From positions 1 to 64,000 of the forward strand of contig CAYYFE010000012.1 in NCBI GenBank assembly GCA_964471115.1: 64,000 bases of DNA. Reading direction: 5' to 3'. Position 1 is the stretch's first letter. Every line of letters begins with the position of its first letter. The position numbers were made by a program, and so were the translations under genes. This document shows positions 17,527 to 26,518 of this stretch, in pieces. The DNA comes from SYFT01 sp964471115. GTDB taxonomy: Bacteria > Acidobacteriota > Vicinamibacteria > Vicinamibacterales > SCN-69-37. The notes under the pieces are model-generated. The model did no database searches, was not told the DNA's origin, and saw only the letters and a program-made list of their open reading frames with translations.

Positions 17527-20363
17527 CAGCGCTTACTCCCTTTGCGAACCGGTGTCGTGCGTGACGCGGCCATCGTCCACACCTGCGACAAGAGCCGTTC
17601 CTGATTCTGCTGGTGGCGGGCCGCCGACCCTTCGGCCGGACTCGAGGACCGCGGCCGGGCAATCACCGAGACCGCGCGGTCGCCCGCCAGCTGCTGCAGC
17701 GGCCAGCGCACGAAGTCCCACGCGCCCATGTTCTCGGGCTCTTCCTGGACCCAGACCACGTCTTCCGCCTTCGAGTACCGCGCCAGGACCGCCGTGATGG
17801 CCTCGTCCGGCACGGGATACAGCTGTTCCACGCGGCACACGGCCACATCGAGATGGTCCGCGCGTTTCGGATGCGTGAGCAGGTCGACAGCGACCTTGCC
17901 CGTGCAGAACGCCACGCGCCGCACACGTTTGGCGCCGACATCATCGGCGCCCAGTTGCGGGTCGTCGATCACCGGCTGCCAGCGGCCGGTGGCCAGGTCC
18001 TGCGGCGCGGAGGCCACGAAGCCATGGCGCAGCAGGCTCTTGGGCGTCAGAACGATCAGCGGCAGGGGATCCACCGTGAGCAACGCGGCCTGGCGGCGAA
18101 GCACATGGAAGTACTGCGCGGCCGTCGTGCAGTTGACCACACGCATGTTGATGTCGGCGGCCAGCTGCAGGAAGCGCTCGGGGCGCGCCGAGGCGTGATC
18201 GGGGCCCTGGCCCTCGTGGGCGTGCGGCAGCAGGAACACCAGCGACGGTTCCTGGCCCCACTTGGCCCGCGCCGACAAGACGAACTCGTCGAGCATCGTC
18301 TGCGCGCCGTTGATGAAGTCGCCGTATTGCGCTTCCCAGATGACCAGCCGCTCGGGCGCCTGCACGTTGTAGCCGTATTCGAAGCCGACGGCGGCGTTCT
18401 CGGACAGCGGGCTGTTGTGAATCTCGAACGACGCGCGCGCCTGCGGCAGGTGCTGCAGCGGCACGAACGGCCGGCCATCGTTTGCGTCGGTCAGCACCGC
18501 GTGCCGGTGGCTGAACGTGCCGCGGCCGACATCCTCACCCGTCAGGCGGATGGGCGTGCCGTCCTCGAGGATCGACGCCATCGCCAGCTCTTCAGCCGCC
18601 GCCCAGTCGAGGGTGCGTTCGGCGGGGTTGGCGAACGCCTCGCGCCGCTTGTCGCGCAGGCGCACCAGCTTCCGGTGCACGGTGAAATCCCCGGGCGTCG
18701 TGAGCAGGGCGTCGTTGAGCGACGACAACCGATCCAGGGGGACGGCCGTCTGGGTCTGGCTCGCCGTCCCCGGGGGCGCCACCTCGGGCGTCACTTCGAT
18801 GTAATGCCGCTCCGGATCGAGCGCGTCGTACTTCGCCTGCAGCAGCTCCATGGCCTGCTGCAGCCGGGCGGATGCCTGGTCGGCCGTCAGCACACCGCGG
18901 GCCTCCAGAACCTGCGCCCAGCGCTCGCGCACCGTGGGATGCGCGGTAATGGTCTGATACATCACCGGCTGGGTGAACGCGGGTTCGTCGCCTTCGTTGT
19001 GGCCATGCCGCCGGTATCCGACCAAGTCGATGAGCACGTCGCGCTTGAACCGCTCGCGGTACGCAAACGCCAGACGCGCCACGGCCACACAGGCCTCGGG
19101 GTCATCGGCATTCACGTGGAAGATCGGAATCTTGAATCCGCGCGCCAGGCCGCTCGCGTAGAGCGTGCTGTACGAATCCTCGGGCGTCGTGGTGAACCCG
19201 ATCTGATTGTTCGCGATGATGTGAATCGTGCCGCCGGTCGTGTACCCCTCGAGCCGGTGCAGGTTGAGCGTCTCGGCGACCACCCCCTGGCCCGGGAACG
19301 CCGCATCCCCGTGAATCAGGATCGGCAACACGGCGTCCGGATTAAACGCAGGCGCGCCGGGCCGGCCGGCGTCGGTGCCGGCCGCGCGGGCCATCCCCAC
19401 CAGCACGGGATCGATCGCTTCCAGATGACTGGGGTTCGGCGGCATCGACACGATGAGGTCGACTTCTTCGCCGCCGGTCACCGCGCGTGAGGCGCCAAGG
19501 TGGTACTTCACGTCGCCCGCCCACTGCAGGCCCTCGTTCTCCAGGGCGCTGCGCACGGGATCCTTGAACTCGGCGAGGATCTGCTCGTACGGCTTGCCCA
19601 ACACGTGCGCCATCACGTTGAGCCGGCCGCGATGCGCCATCGCGATGAACGCCTGGCGCAGGCCGGCCTCGGCCGCTTCGCTGATGACTTCGTCGAGCAC
19701 CGGCACCAGCGTGTCGAGCCCCTCGATGGAAAACCGGGTCTTGCCGGGGAACGTGCGATGCAGGAAACGCTCGAAGGCTTCGACTTCCGTCAGTCGGCCC
19801 AGCAGCGCCACGGGATCGATCGGATCGGCCGGCGCATGAAAGCGCCCCGTCTCGATCGCATCACGCAGCCAGCGGCGCTCTTCGGGCACGAAGATGTGCG
19901 CCACGTCATACCCGATCGTGCCGCAATAGATGCCACGCAGCCGCGTGACCACATCCCACATCGTGTCGAGACCGCGGGCCACGTCGCCATGAATCAGCGA
20001 CGCCGGCATCGCGCGCAGATCGGCCTCGGTCACTCCGTGCGTCTCCGGCTCGAGCGCGGGGTCGCCCATCGGCCGGCTGCCAAGCGGATCGATCTGCGCC
20101 GCAAGGTGTCCGTACCGGCGGATCGACTGCGCCAGGTTCACGGCGCCGACGACTTTATGGGGGTCCAGGGCGCCTGGGTCCGAGGTCCCCAGGTCCGAGG
20201 TCCGGGCGGGGTCCAGGGTCCGGGGTCCGGGCGCCGGGGTCCAGGTCTTGAAGAGTTCTCGGGCCGAGGCGTCGACCGACGACGGATCCCGGCGCCAGGC
20301 CTCGTACAACTCGAGGACGTAGCCCTCATTGAATCCGCGGAAATCGTTCTTATCGAAGGACAT
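17526..20363 (-). CDS. sucA: 2-oxoglutarate dehydrogenase E1 component
   Basis: A 945-residue thiamine-diphosphate enzyme that decarboxylates 2-oxoglutarate and passes the succinyl group to the SucB lipoyl domain. The N-terminal E1 motif is GFNEGYVLELYEAWRRDPSSVD. The core shows MAHRGRLNVMAHVLGK, HGDAAFPGQGVVAETLNL and ANNQIGFTT. The C-terminal transketolase-like half has VGFEYGYNVQAPERLVIWEAQYGDF and WVQEEPENMGAW. Length is near the usual ~930. Residues ~47-68, between the N-terminal motif and the core, are encoded by a GGTCC-rich repeat. A TAGAAT box lies ~35 nt before the ATG. Confidence 0.95.
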   Translation of the reverse strand: MSFDKNDFRGFNEGYVLELYEAWRRDPSSVDASARELFKTWTPAPGPRTLDPARTSDLGTSDPGALDPHKVVGAVNLAQSIRRYGHLAAQIDPLGSRPMGDPALEPETHGVTEADLRAMPASLIHGDVARGLDTMWDVVTRLRGIYCGTIGYDVAHIFVPEERRWLRDAIETGRFHAPADPIDPVALLGRLTEVEAFERFLHRTFPGKTRFSIEGLDTLVPVLDEVISEAAEAGLRQAFIAMAHRGRLNVMAHVLGKPYEQILAEFKDPVRSALENEGLQWAGDVKYHLGASRAVTGGEEVDLIVSMPPNPSHLEAIDPVLVGMARAAGTDAGRPGAPAFNPDAVLPILIHGDAAFPGQGVVAETLNLHRLEGYTTGGTIHIIANNQIGFTTTPEDSYSTLYASGLARGFKIPIFHVNADDPEACVAVARLAFAYRERFKRDVLIDLVGYRRHGHNEGDEPAFTQPVMYQTITAHPTVRERWAQVLEARGVLTADQASARLQQAMELLQAKYDALDPERHYIEVTPEVAPPGTASQTQTAVPLDRLSSLNDALLTTPGDFTVHRKLVRLRDKRREAFANPAERTLDWAAAEELAMASILEDGTPIRLTGEDVGRGTFSHRHAVLTDANDGRPFVPLQHLPQARASFEIHNSPLSENAAVGFEYGYNVQAPERLVIWEAQYGDFINGAQTMLDEFVLSARAKWGQEPSLVFLLPHAHEGQGPDHASARPERFLQLAADINMRVVNCTTAAQYFHVLRRQAALLTVDPLPLIVLTPKSLLRHGFVASAPQDLATGRWQPVIDDPQLGADDVGAKRVRRVAFCTGKVAVDLLTHPKRADHLDVAVCRVEQLYPVPDEAITAVLARYSKAEDVVWVQEEPENMGAWDFVRWPLQQLAGDRAVSVIARPRSSSPAEGSAARHQQNQERLLSQVWTMAASRTTPVRKGSKR
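20161..20243. repeat. GGTCC-based imperfect 7-bp tandem repeat within the sucA linker
   Basis: GGTCC occurs nine times in 83 bases, mostly as GGTCCGA, GGTCCGG or GGTCCAG 7-mers with short interruptions. In sucA it encodes a Pro/Asp/Gly/Thr-rich linker (motifs such as DPART, SDLG and SDPG) near residues 47-68. Confidence 0.75.
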
Positions 20364-20398
20364 AAGGTCGAACGGCCCCTCGCGGCCGTGAACCTCTG

Positions 20399-20404
20399 AT
20401 TCTA
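20399..20404 (-). promoter_or_regulatory. -10-like box (TAGAAT) upstream of sucA
   Basis: TAGAAT on the minus strand directly follows the DCC-family gene stop and lies 35 nt before the sucA ATG. It probably drives sucA-sucB-PEGA with a short leader. Confidence 0.4.
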
Positions 20405-20809
20405 TCAGCGGGTAATCAGCCGCGCAGCAATCTCAGGCGGCGGAATCTCGCACGCATTCGACCGGCCGGCCAGCCGGTGCCGGATGGCCGCGACGATGCG
20501 GTAGGCGAGGTCGCGCAGTGGGCGCGGCACCCAGAGCAGTACCCGTGCCGCCGACCACGGCCACGTCAGCCGCGCGGCGATGCGCAGGCTGGCTGTGGAC
20601 CGCAGGTACACCTGGCCGTCTTCAATCAGGATGATGCTGCGCGCGGTTTCCCGTGACAGGCCGTAGGGCGCCAGCAGGGCGGCGGCTTCGGGCGCCTGCG
20701 ACGCGCCGAAGCGGAAGTAACCCTCGGGGTCGCGCGTCGCGATGAAGATCACCGCGCGTTCGCAGAATGCGCAGGTCCCGTCGAACAGGATGATGCCGTG
20801 GCCGGTCAC
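20405..20809 (-). CDS. DCC-family (DUF393) thiol-disulfide oxidoreductase-like protein
   Basis: A 134-residue protein with the defining DGTCAFC motif (Cys13, Cys16) after an initial beta strand, and the family pattern FRFGASQAPEA followed by SIILIEDGQVYLRSTASL. DUF393 proteins have a thioredoxin-like fold and presumed redox activity; the substrate is unknown. Start is GTG, 6 nt after TACACT. It lies upstream of sucA on the same strand but sucA appears to have its own promoter. Confidence 0.85.
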   Translation of the reverse strand: MTGHGIILFDGTCAFCERAVIFIATRDPEGYFRFGASQAPEAAALLAPYGLSRETARSIILIEDGQVYLRSTASLRIAARLTWPWSAARVLLWVPRPLRDLAYRIVAAIRHRLAGRSNACEIPPPEIAARLITR

Positions 20810-20815
20810 ACGTGC

Positions 20816-20821
20816 AGTGTA
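20816..20821 (-). promoter_or_regulatory. -10-like box (TACACT) 6 nt before the DCC-family gene
   Basis: TACACT, 6 nt, GTG at 20809, without a Shine-Dalgarno sequence: leaderless pattern. Confidence 0.5.
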
Positions 20822-20836
20822 CCCGCCACGGGGGCG

Positions 20837-22000
20837 TCAGCGGTGACCGTGTGTCGGGTCGCCCTTGTGCCGCTCGTAGTGCTGGCGCAACAGGTCCTTG
20901 CCGTAGTCGTTGCCGTTGGGCGTCCGCACCACTGAATGAATGTGCGCCTTGCCCGGCACCCGCGGACCGGGCAGGGCGACGGGCATCTGGTGATCGAACT
21001 CGATCAGGATCACCGGACTGTGAACACGGTAATAAAACGTGTCATCGTCGCCGGTGCCGCCAATCCACGCGAAGTATGTGCGATCGAGATGCGCGCGCAC
21101 TTCCTCCAGGCGCACCTTCGCGTGGCCTTCCTTCATGTAGTTGACGTACACCCCGATCAGGTCCAGCAGCTGCGTGCGTTGGCCGACGGTGAGCTTCGAC
21201 CCGGGCAATCCGGCGAAGTCGAGAACGAGATTGTCGCGGAACGCCTGCGCCACGGCGTTGTTGCCGGTCTTGGCCGGCGCGATCGTCGCGGCCGCCTGTT
21301 GCTCGGACGTCAGCGCGCGCATGAAGGCCAGGCCGCGTTGTTCTTCCAGTTGCAGCACCGACGCCCCCGCGTACTTGCCGGTCGTCGCCGTCACCGGCTC
21401 CGATCCCAGGAACGTCGGCGTCATCACCACCTGATCGCCCAGGATGAAGTAGTTGATGATGAGGTGATGCCCGTCAAGCTGCCAGCCCCACGGCTGGGTG
21501 TCGGACGGCGTGCCCATGACCGTGAGGTGGTACAACCATTCGCCGTACTCACCGGGCCGGTTGACCAGCTCCACCAGGTGGCCATTGAGCTTCATCACGT
21601 TGCGTGACTGTTCAAAGCCCCGCGCGCTCAGGCCGGCGCGCATCAGGTCGAAGGCGCGTTCGCGCTGCGTCTCCGACATTTCCTCGAAGCTCACGCCCTG
21701 CCGCGCGTACCGATGCACGTTGTTCCACTTCAACCATTCCTCATCGTCGACCGCGTAGGTCGTCTTCGCGCGTTGCTCGTCGGTCAGCGCCTGCAGGAAC
21801 CGCTGCGCGGCTTCGCGGACCGGGCGCGTCGACACGCCCGTCGCCTTGATGGGAAACAGTCCGGGCTCGATGGTGCCGTCGGTGGTCAGCCCCTTGAACG
21901 GCTGCGGCTGCTGCGGCTGGCCGCCGCGCTGGGCGCCCATCGCCGCCACACCCGTCGTGACCAACACCAGTGCCAACGCCAGACCGATTGGTGATCGCAT
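20837..22000 (-). CDS. Secreted DUF3500-family protein
   Basis: A 387-residue protein with a signal peptide (PIGLALALVLVTTGVAAMGAQ) and the DUF3500 body: RFLQALTDEQRAKTTY, DDEEWLKWNNVHRYARQGV, WGWQLDGHHLIINY, EPVTATTG and a C-terminal FDHQMP with HIHSVVRTPNGNDYG. The function of DUF3500 is not established. The conserved His residues (DGHH, HIH, GHR) could bind a metal, which is my inference. The ATG at 22000 has a G-rich GGGGGA ~4 nt upstream and is preferred over the in-frame start 4 codons earlier. Confidence 0.85.
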   Translation of the reverse strand: MRSPIGLALALVLVTTGVAAMGAQRGGQPQQPQPFKGLTTDGTIEPGLFPIKATGVSTRPVREAAQRFLQALTDEQRAKTTYAVDDEEWLKWNNVHRYARQGVSFEEMSETQRERAFDLMRAGLSARGFEQSRNVMKLNGHLVELVNRPGEYGEWLYHLTVMGTPSDTQPWGWQLDGHHLIINYFILGDQVVMTPTFLGSEPVTATTGKYAGASVLQLEEQRGLAFMRALTSEQQAAATIAPAKTGNNAVAQAFRDNLVLDFAGLPGSKLTVGQRTQLLDLIGVYVNYMKEGHAKVRLEEVRAHLDRTYFAWIGGTGDDDTFYYRVHSPVILIEFDHQMPVALPGPRVPGKAHIHSVVRTPNGNDYGKDLLRQHYERHKGDPTHGHR

Positions 22001-22013
22001 GCCGTCCCCCATG

Positions 22014-22034
22014 CCGGGGCCCCGCGGGCCCCGG
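22014..22034. promoter_or_regulatory. Perfect 9-bp inverted repeat between divergent genes
   Basis: CCGGGGCCC, a 3-nt loop (CGC), then GGGCCCCGG. It lies 13 nt before the DUF3500 start and 36 nt before the esterase start. It could be an operator or an mRNA hairpin; no U-tract follows on either strand. Confidence 0.45.
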
Positions 22035-22069
22035 AAAGTCGCGTCAGGGTAACATCTCCGGTCGTTCGC

Positions 22070-22936
22070 ATGCGCACTCCCGCCGTGTCAGCACCGGCCC
22101 GCCGCACCTGGTTCATCCGGCTTCCCCGGCTCGCGCTCGTCGTCCTCTTCGCTGCCTTCGCCGCGACGGCGTGCGGGCCCGCGCCTGCCGGAACCCAGAC
22201 CGCCGAGACGTTCCACTCGGAGGCGCTCGGCCGGACGATGCGGTACCGGGTGTTCGTGCCGGGAGGCGCCGGTCCGCATCCGGTGGTCTACCTGCTCCAT
22301 GGTCATGGCGGCGACGAAGGCAACTGGTTCGATCATTCCGGCGTCGTGGCCGAAGCCCAGCGGCATGGGCTTGCCGTCGTGACGCCCGATGGCGGCAACT
22401 CCTGGTATGTGAACTCGGCGACCGAGCGCTGGGAGGATTACATCGCGCACGATCTGGCGCGCGAGGTCGAGGGACGATTCCCCGTGGCGCGGGCGCGTGA
22501 GGGACGCGCCATTGCCGGGCTGTCGATGGGCGGTTACGGCGCGGTGAAGATTGCGCTGCGATACCCGGGACGATTTGTCTTTGCCGCCAGCACCAGCGGC
22601 GCCTTTGATACCACCCGCGCGACCAGCGTCTTTAGTCCGCGCGGCACCAGCAGCAACGTCCTCGAGGTCTTCGGGCCTCCCGGCAGCGTCGTCCGGCGCG
22701 AGAACGACGTGTACAGGATGGCGGCGGAGGTCAGCGACCCGTCCGTCCTGCCGTACCTGCGGATCGATTGCGGCACCGACGACCCGTGGTTCGGCATCAA
22801 CGAGGAGATGGCGGCGGCGTTATATGCGCGTGGCATCGCCCACGACTTCATCGCCTCGCCCGGTCACCACAACTGGCCGTACTGGAACCGTTCGATCGTC
22901 GACATCATGGCGGAAGCGGCGCGCCGCCTGCGGTAA
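22070..22936 (+). CDS. Alpha/beta-hydrolase esterase (putative esterase family), probable lipoprotein
   Basis: A 288-residue protein. The N-terminus has a membrane helix ending in a lipobox-like AATAC (Cys35). The hydrolase body matches the esterase D/antigen-85-like family: VVYLLHGHGGDEGNWF, nucleophile Ser152 in GLSMGGYG, Asp in DCGTDDPWF and His in SPGHHNWPYW. It likely hydrolyses an ester outside the cytoplasmic membrane. A TAACAT box lies 14 nt before the ATG. It converges with an ADOP permease gene, 4 nt apart. Confidence 0.85.
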   Translation: MRTPAVSAPARRTWFIRLPRLALVVLFAAFAATACGPAPAGTQTAETFHSEALGRTMRYRVFVPGGAGPHPVVYLLHGHGGDEGNWFDHSGVVAEAQRHGLAVVTPDGGNSWYVNSATERWEDYIAHDLAREVEGRFPVARAREGRAIAGLSMGGYGAVKIALRYPGRFVFAASTSGAFDTTRATSVFSPRGTSSNVLEVFGPPGSVVRRENDVYRMAAEVSDPSVLPYLRIDCGTDDPWFGINEEMAAALYARGIAHDFIASPGHHNWPYWNRSIVDIMAEAARRLR

Positions 22937-22940
22937 ACGA

Positions 22941-25331
22941 TCAATCCGCGCGGAGCGCGGTGACCGGGTCCACCCGCATCGCGCGCAGCGCCGGAATCAG
23001 CACCGCCAGCGTGGCCACCAGCACCACCGTCAGGGTCACGCCCACATACGTGCGCGGATCCTCGGGCGTGATCCCGAACAACACGGATGACGAGGCGGTG
23101 GCGAGGGCAAAGGCGATCCCCAATCCGATGACCACGCCCAGAGCCGACACCTTCAGGCCTTCGCGCAACACCAAGCTGCGAATCGCGCCCGGTTCGGCGC
23201 CCAGCGCCAGGCGGACACCGAATTCCTGGCGCCGCTGCCCGACCGTGAAGGAGATCACCCCGTAAAGTCCGGCGGCCGCGAGCGCCAGCGCCAGGCCCGC
23301 AAACGCGACGAAGATGGCGTTGATGATCTTCGAGCTGGAGGTCTCGTTGTCGATGATCTGCGCGAGGGTGATCGGCTCGGTGATCGCGAGCGCCGGATCG
23401 AGGCGGCGCAACACGGTCCGCACGTCGGCGATCTTCGTGAGCGGCGCGTCGCTGGCGAGCACCAGCGTGAGCACCGGCGCCGGCGCCTGGGCGAGCGGCT
23501 GGTACACCTGCGGCCCCACGCCGGTCAGATCGGTGTTCCTCGTGTCTTCGACCACCCCCACGATGGTGACCGCGCGATCGACACCCCCGCCCGACAACGT
23601 GACGGCGCGGCCGACGGCCGTTTGCGGATCACCGAAGTACCGCGTCGCGGCGGTGCGGCCCAGCACGATCACGGGCTGGCGGTCGGCGGTGTCACCGGCC
23701 TCGAACACTCGACCGGCCACAACCGGGATGCCGACCGTGTCGAAGAATGAATGGGACACCGCGTACCACGAGGCCCAGGGCTGATCGGCCTCCCGCATCC
23801 CGTCGTTGGGGGTGCCTGCCAGGCGGTACTGCACGTCGCGCGCAAACACCGGCAGGTGGCTGGACGCCGACGCGCCCGAGACACCCGGCAGCGCGCCCAG
23901 GGCCTGCGTCAACGCCTGCGTCACCTCGCGGCGCGAGGCGTCATCCGGGTAGCGGTCCTGAGGCAGATCGAGCGTGAACGACAACACGCGATCGACGTCG
24001 AGTCCCACCGGCGTGTTGCGCAGGTTCCACATCGACTGGACCGCCAGGGCGGACACCACCAGCAGCGACAGTGCCATGGCCACCTGCGACACGATCAGCG
24101 CGCGGCCGTGACGCCGGCCGCGCCGGGTGCCGCGGATGCGGGTGCCGCGCAGTTCGCCTGACGCGTCGCGGCTCTGCGAAAACGCGGGCCACACGCTGAA
24201 GAGCAGGGGTGTGAGCAACGACAGCCCGATGTTGAAGGTCAACACGTACTGGTCGATCGCCAGCGTCTTGAAGAACGGCTCGAACGCCATCGCGTTGATG
24301 ACCTTCAGGCCGCCCTGCGCCAGGGCCAGTCCGAGCGCGCCGCCCAGCAACCCGAGCACGACGCTTTCGGCCACCAGCGGCCTGACCAGCTGGAGGCGCG
24401 ACGCGCCCAGCGCCTTGCGCACCGTTAGATCCTGCGCGCGGCCCACCAGGCGCGCCCGCGCCAGATTCGCCAGGCTCGCGCACGCGATCAGCAGCACAAA
24501 GGCCACCACGACCGCCATCAGACCGAGGATGACCCACGTGTCGGCCGAGGTGATCGCGGTGCGTGTGTCGATGACCCGCAGTTCCCAGTCGGTGTTCGTC
24601 GCCGGATACGCCTCGGCCAGCCTCGTGGCGATCGCCGCCATTTCCGCGCCGGCGGTCTCGACCGTCGCGCCGGGCGCCAGGGTGCCCATGACCGACAGCG
24701 TGCGCGCGTCGCGCGGTTTGGACGGATCCAGGGCGAGCGGCACCCAGATGTCGAAGTCCGAGATGTTGCCGAACTCGATGGTGGGGGTCATCACGCCGAC
24801 GATCGTGATCGTGCGGCCGTCGAGCAGGAATGTCCGGTTCAGAACGCCCGGGTCGGCCTGAAAGAACTCGCGCCAGAACCGGTGCGACAACACGCCCACC
24901 AGATCGGCGCCGGGCCGGTCTTCGCCGTCCTGGAACAGGCGGCCCTGCACCGGCGACAGCCCCCAGACGGTGGGCAGATTCGTCGTGACCCTGAACAGGT
25001 TGACCCGCCGCGCGTCGCCCTGGCCGATGAGGGTGCCGGCGCTGACTTCACGCGCCGCCAGCGACACGAACTGCGTCGACTGCGTCCGGAGATCGAGGAA
25101 GTCCTGAATCGACGTGCCGCCACGGGCGACGTTGCGGGGGCCGTTGAACTGCTGCACCCAGCCCACGCTGTCGGGATCGCCCAGCGGAAGCGGCCTGACG
25201 ACCAGCGGATTCGCCAGGCTGAACAGCAGCGTGTTGGCGCCAATAGCCAGCGCCATGGTGACCACGGCCACCACGCTGTAGCCGGGTGATCGGAATGCCG
25301 TGCGCAGCCCAAGCTTCAGATCCCGGAGCAT
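22941..25331 (-). CDS. ADOP-type MacB/FtsX-like permease
   Basis: A 796-residue duplicated permease: a membrane helix (YSVVAVVTMALAIGANTLLFSLAN), MacB-type periplasmic domain, three-helix FtsX block, then a second copy ending PALRAMRVDPVTALRAD. Start set at the ATG 25331 because GGAGGGGGCG directly precedes it; the open frame runs further upstream without recognisable domain. Unlike three other ADOPs here it has no adjacent PadR and no long N-terminal extension. ADOPs lack a co-encoded ATPase; their transport role is unproven. Confidence 0.88.
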   Translation of the reverse strand: MLRDLKLGLRTAFRSPGYSVVAVVTMALAIGANTLLFSLANPLVVRPLPLGDPDSVGWVQQFNGPRNVARGGTSIQDFLDLRTQSTQFVSLAAREVSAGTLIGQGDARRVNLFRVTTNLPTVWGLSPVQGRLFQDGEDRPGADLVGVLSHRFWREFFQADPGVLNRTFLLDGRTITIVGVMTPTIEFGNISDFDIWVPLALDPSKPRDARTLSVMGTLAPGATVETAGAEMAAIATRLAEAYPATNTDWELRVIDTRTAITSADTWVILGLMAVVVAFVLLIACASLANLARARLVGRAQDLTVRKALGASRLQLVRPLVAESVVLGLLGGALGLALAQGGLKVINAMAFEPFFKTLAIDQYVLTFNIGLSLLTPLLFSVWPAFSQSRDASGELRGTRIRGTRRGRRHGRALIVSQVAMALSLLVVSALAVQSMWNLRNTPVGLDVDRVLSFTLDLPQDRYPDDASRREVTQALTQALGALPGVSGASASSHLPVFARDVQYRLAGTPNDGMREADQPWASWYAVSHSFFDTVGIPVVAGRVFEAGDTADRQPVIVLGRTAATRYFGDPQTAVGRAVTLSGGGVDRAVTIVGVVEDTRNTDLTGVGPQVYQPLAQAPAPVLTLVLASDAPLTKIADVRTVLRRLDPALAITEPITLAQIIDNETSSSKIINAIFVAFAGLALALAAAGLYGVISFTVGQRRQEFGVRLALGAEPGAIRSLVLREGLKVSALGVVIGLGIAFALATASSSVLFGITPEDPRTYVGVTLTVVLVATLAVLIPALRAMRVDPVTALRAD

Positions 25332-25404
25332 CGCCCCCTCCATCCAGCCGCCGCCACGCGCGACCTGCCCGGTAATAGACGGAACCAACGGGGCCGTGTT
25401 CCGG

Positions 25405-25410
25405 TATGTT
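25405..25410 (+). promoter_or_regulatory. -10-like box (TATGTT) 6 nt before a GTG start
   Basis: TATGTT, 6 nt, GTG at 25417. It supports the GTG rather than an upstream ATG that would overlap the divergent permease gene. Confidence 0.45.
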
Positions 25411-25416
25411 CTCGGT

Positions 25417-26013
25417 GTGGAGGTCGTCAAGTCGTTCCGGCGCAACGCGGTGCATGTCCGCCGGGCGCTGGAGGAACTCAGGCAGGTGGCGGGCAAGGCC
25501 GGCGTCGAGCGCGGGTACTCCGAAGACGCGGCGTTGATGGAGCGCTACAAACGGCTGTCCATTCCCGTCCGCCGTGCGCTCAACCCCGCCGACAAAGCCT
25601 CCTTCCAGCAGGCCCACGCCGCCATCGTGGCCGCCGGGCTCACCGACCCGGCACAGCTGGCCTCGGTCACCGCCGCCTGGGAGGAGTTCAGCCGCGAATG
25701 TGACTCGCTCATTCAGCTGGGGGGCAGCAAGGTCCCCCGCCGCAAGATCCTGCTCGAGTGGCTCGGCGCCGCCGCGTTTTACGACCAGCTCGATCGCGAC
25801 AAGGCCTACGACCACCTGATCGACCAATGGGGCACCGCCGTCGAGGGCATCGGCGCCCAGCTCACCGAACAGGCCGCCTCGGTCATCGTGGAACTCGACA
25901 CCCTCGCCGCGGCCGTCCTGGGTGAACCCGTCATCCTGCCGCCGCCCCCCAAGACGCCACCCCCGCCGCCGGATCCCGAAGAAACGTGGTGGAAGCGGCT
26001 CCTGCGCCTCTGA
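25417..26013 (+). CDS. Conserved-looking cytoplasmic protein, unknown function
   Basis: A 198-residue protein I do not recognise. It is mostly helical and charged (VRRALEELRQVAGKAG, ERYKRLSIPVRRALNPADKASFQQA, EFSRECDSLIQLGGSKVPRRKILLEW). It ends with a proline-rich run and a WWKRLLRL tail that could be amphipathic. Codon use is like its neighbours. Start is GTG, 6 nt after TATGTT. It is divergent from an ADOP gene and is followed by the heptamer-repeat region. Confidence 0.6.
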   Translation: MEVVKSFRRNAVHVRRALEELRQVAGKAGVERGYSEDAALMERYKRLSIPVRRALNPADKASFQQAHAAIVAAGLTDPAQLASVTAAWEEFSRECDSLIQLGGSKVPRRKILLEWLGAAAFYDQLDRDKAYDHLIDQWGTAVEGIGAQLTEQAASVIVELDTLAAAVLGEPVILPPPPKTPPPPPDPEETWWKRLLRL

Positions 26014-26056
26014 CGCGCGATCGCGGCCCACAGATCGGGCCGCGCTACGTACGCCC

Positions 26057-26091
26057 GCACTCCGCACTCCGCACTCCGCACTCCGCACTCC
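26057..26091. repeat. Heptanucleotide tandem repeat GCACTCC x5
   Basis: Five perfect GCACTCC units followed by degenerate GCACTGC/ACACTGC copies to ~26111. It occupies most of the 172-bp gap between the unknown 198-residue gene and the PadR gene. Confidence 0.9.
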
Positions 26092-26144
26092 GCGCACTGC
26101 ACACTGCACACAACCTTTCCCCCACCGCCTCCGTCATAGTTAGC

Positions 26145-26162
26145 GTCCCTACATATAGGGAC
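26145..26162. promoter_or_regulatory. Probable PadR operator (7-bp inverted repeat)
   Basis: GTCCCTA, 4 nt (CATA), TAGGGAC: a perfect palindrome 23 nt before the PadR GTG. The centre contains TATAG, so binding would cover the likely -10 region, as expected for autorepression by PadR proteins. Confidence 0.6.
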
Positions 26163-26185
26163 CCTGACCAGGGGAAGGGGGAGGC

Positions 26186-26518
26186 GTGTTCAGCCCGGAA
26201 TTGAAGAAGGGCAGCACCGAAATGCTGGTGCTGTCGGTCATTGAAGCGCGCCCGCGGCACGGGTACGAAATCGGCAAGCTGATCGAAGCCTGGTCGAACG
26301 GCCGCATCACGTACGCGCTGCCCACGCTGTACCCGCTCCTGCTCAAACTCGAAGCGCGCGGCTGGATCAAGGGCCGCTGGGTCGAGGCCCCCGGCCAGCG
26401 CGAACGCTGCTTTTATCGCCTGACCCCGGAGGGCCGCCGGGTCCTCGCCCACCAGCGCGACACCTGGCGCGCGTTCGTCGCCGCCGTCGACGATGTGATG
26501 AGCCGGTCCGATGCGTGA
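26186..26518 (+). CDS. PadR-family transcriptional regulator (ADOP-associated)
   Basis: A 110-residue winged-helix regulator: LKKGSTEMLVLSVIEARPRHGYEIGKL, then ALPTLYPLLLKLEARGWIKGRWVE and RERCFYRLTPEGRRVL. This is the short acidobacterial PadR type that precedes ADOP permeases. Start GTG with GGGGGAGG upstream. It overlaps the ADOP start by 8 bp, so the pair is coupled, and it probably represses its own operon from the upstream palindrome. Confidence 0.93.
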   Translation: MFSPELKKGSTEMLVLSVIEARPRHGYEIGKLIEAWSNGRITYALPTLYPLLLKLEARGWIKGRWVEAPGQRERCFYRLTPEGRRVLAHQRDTWRAFVAAVDDVMSRSDA

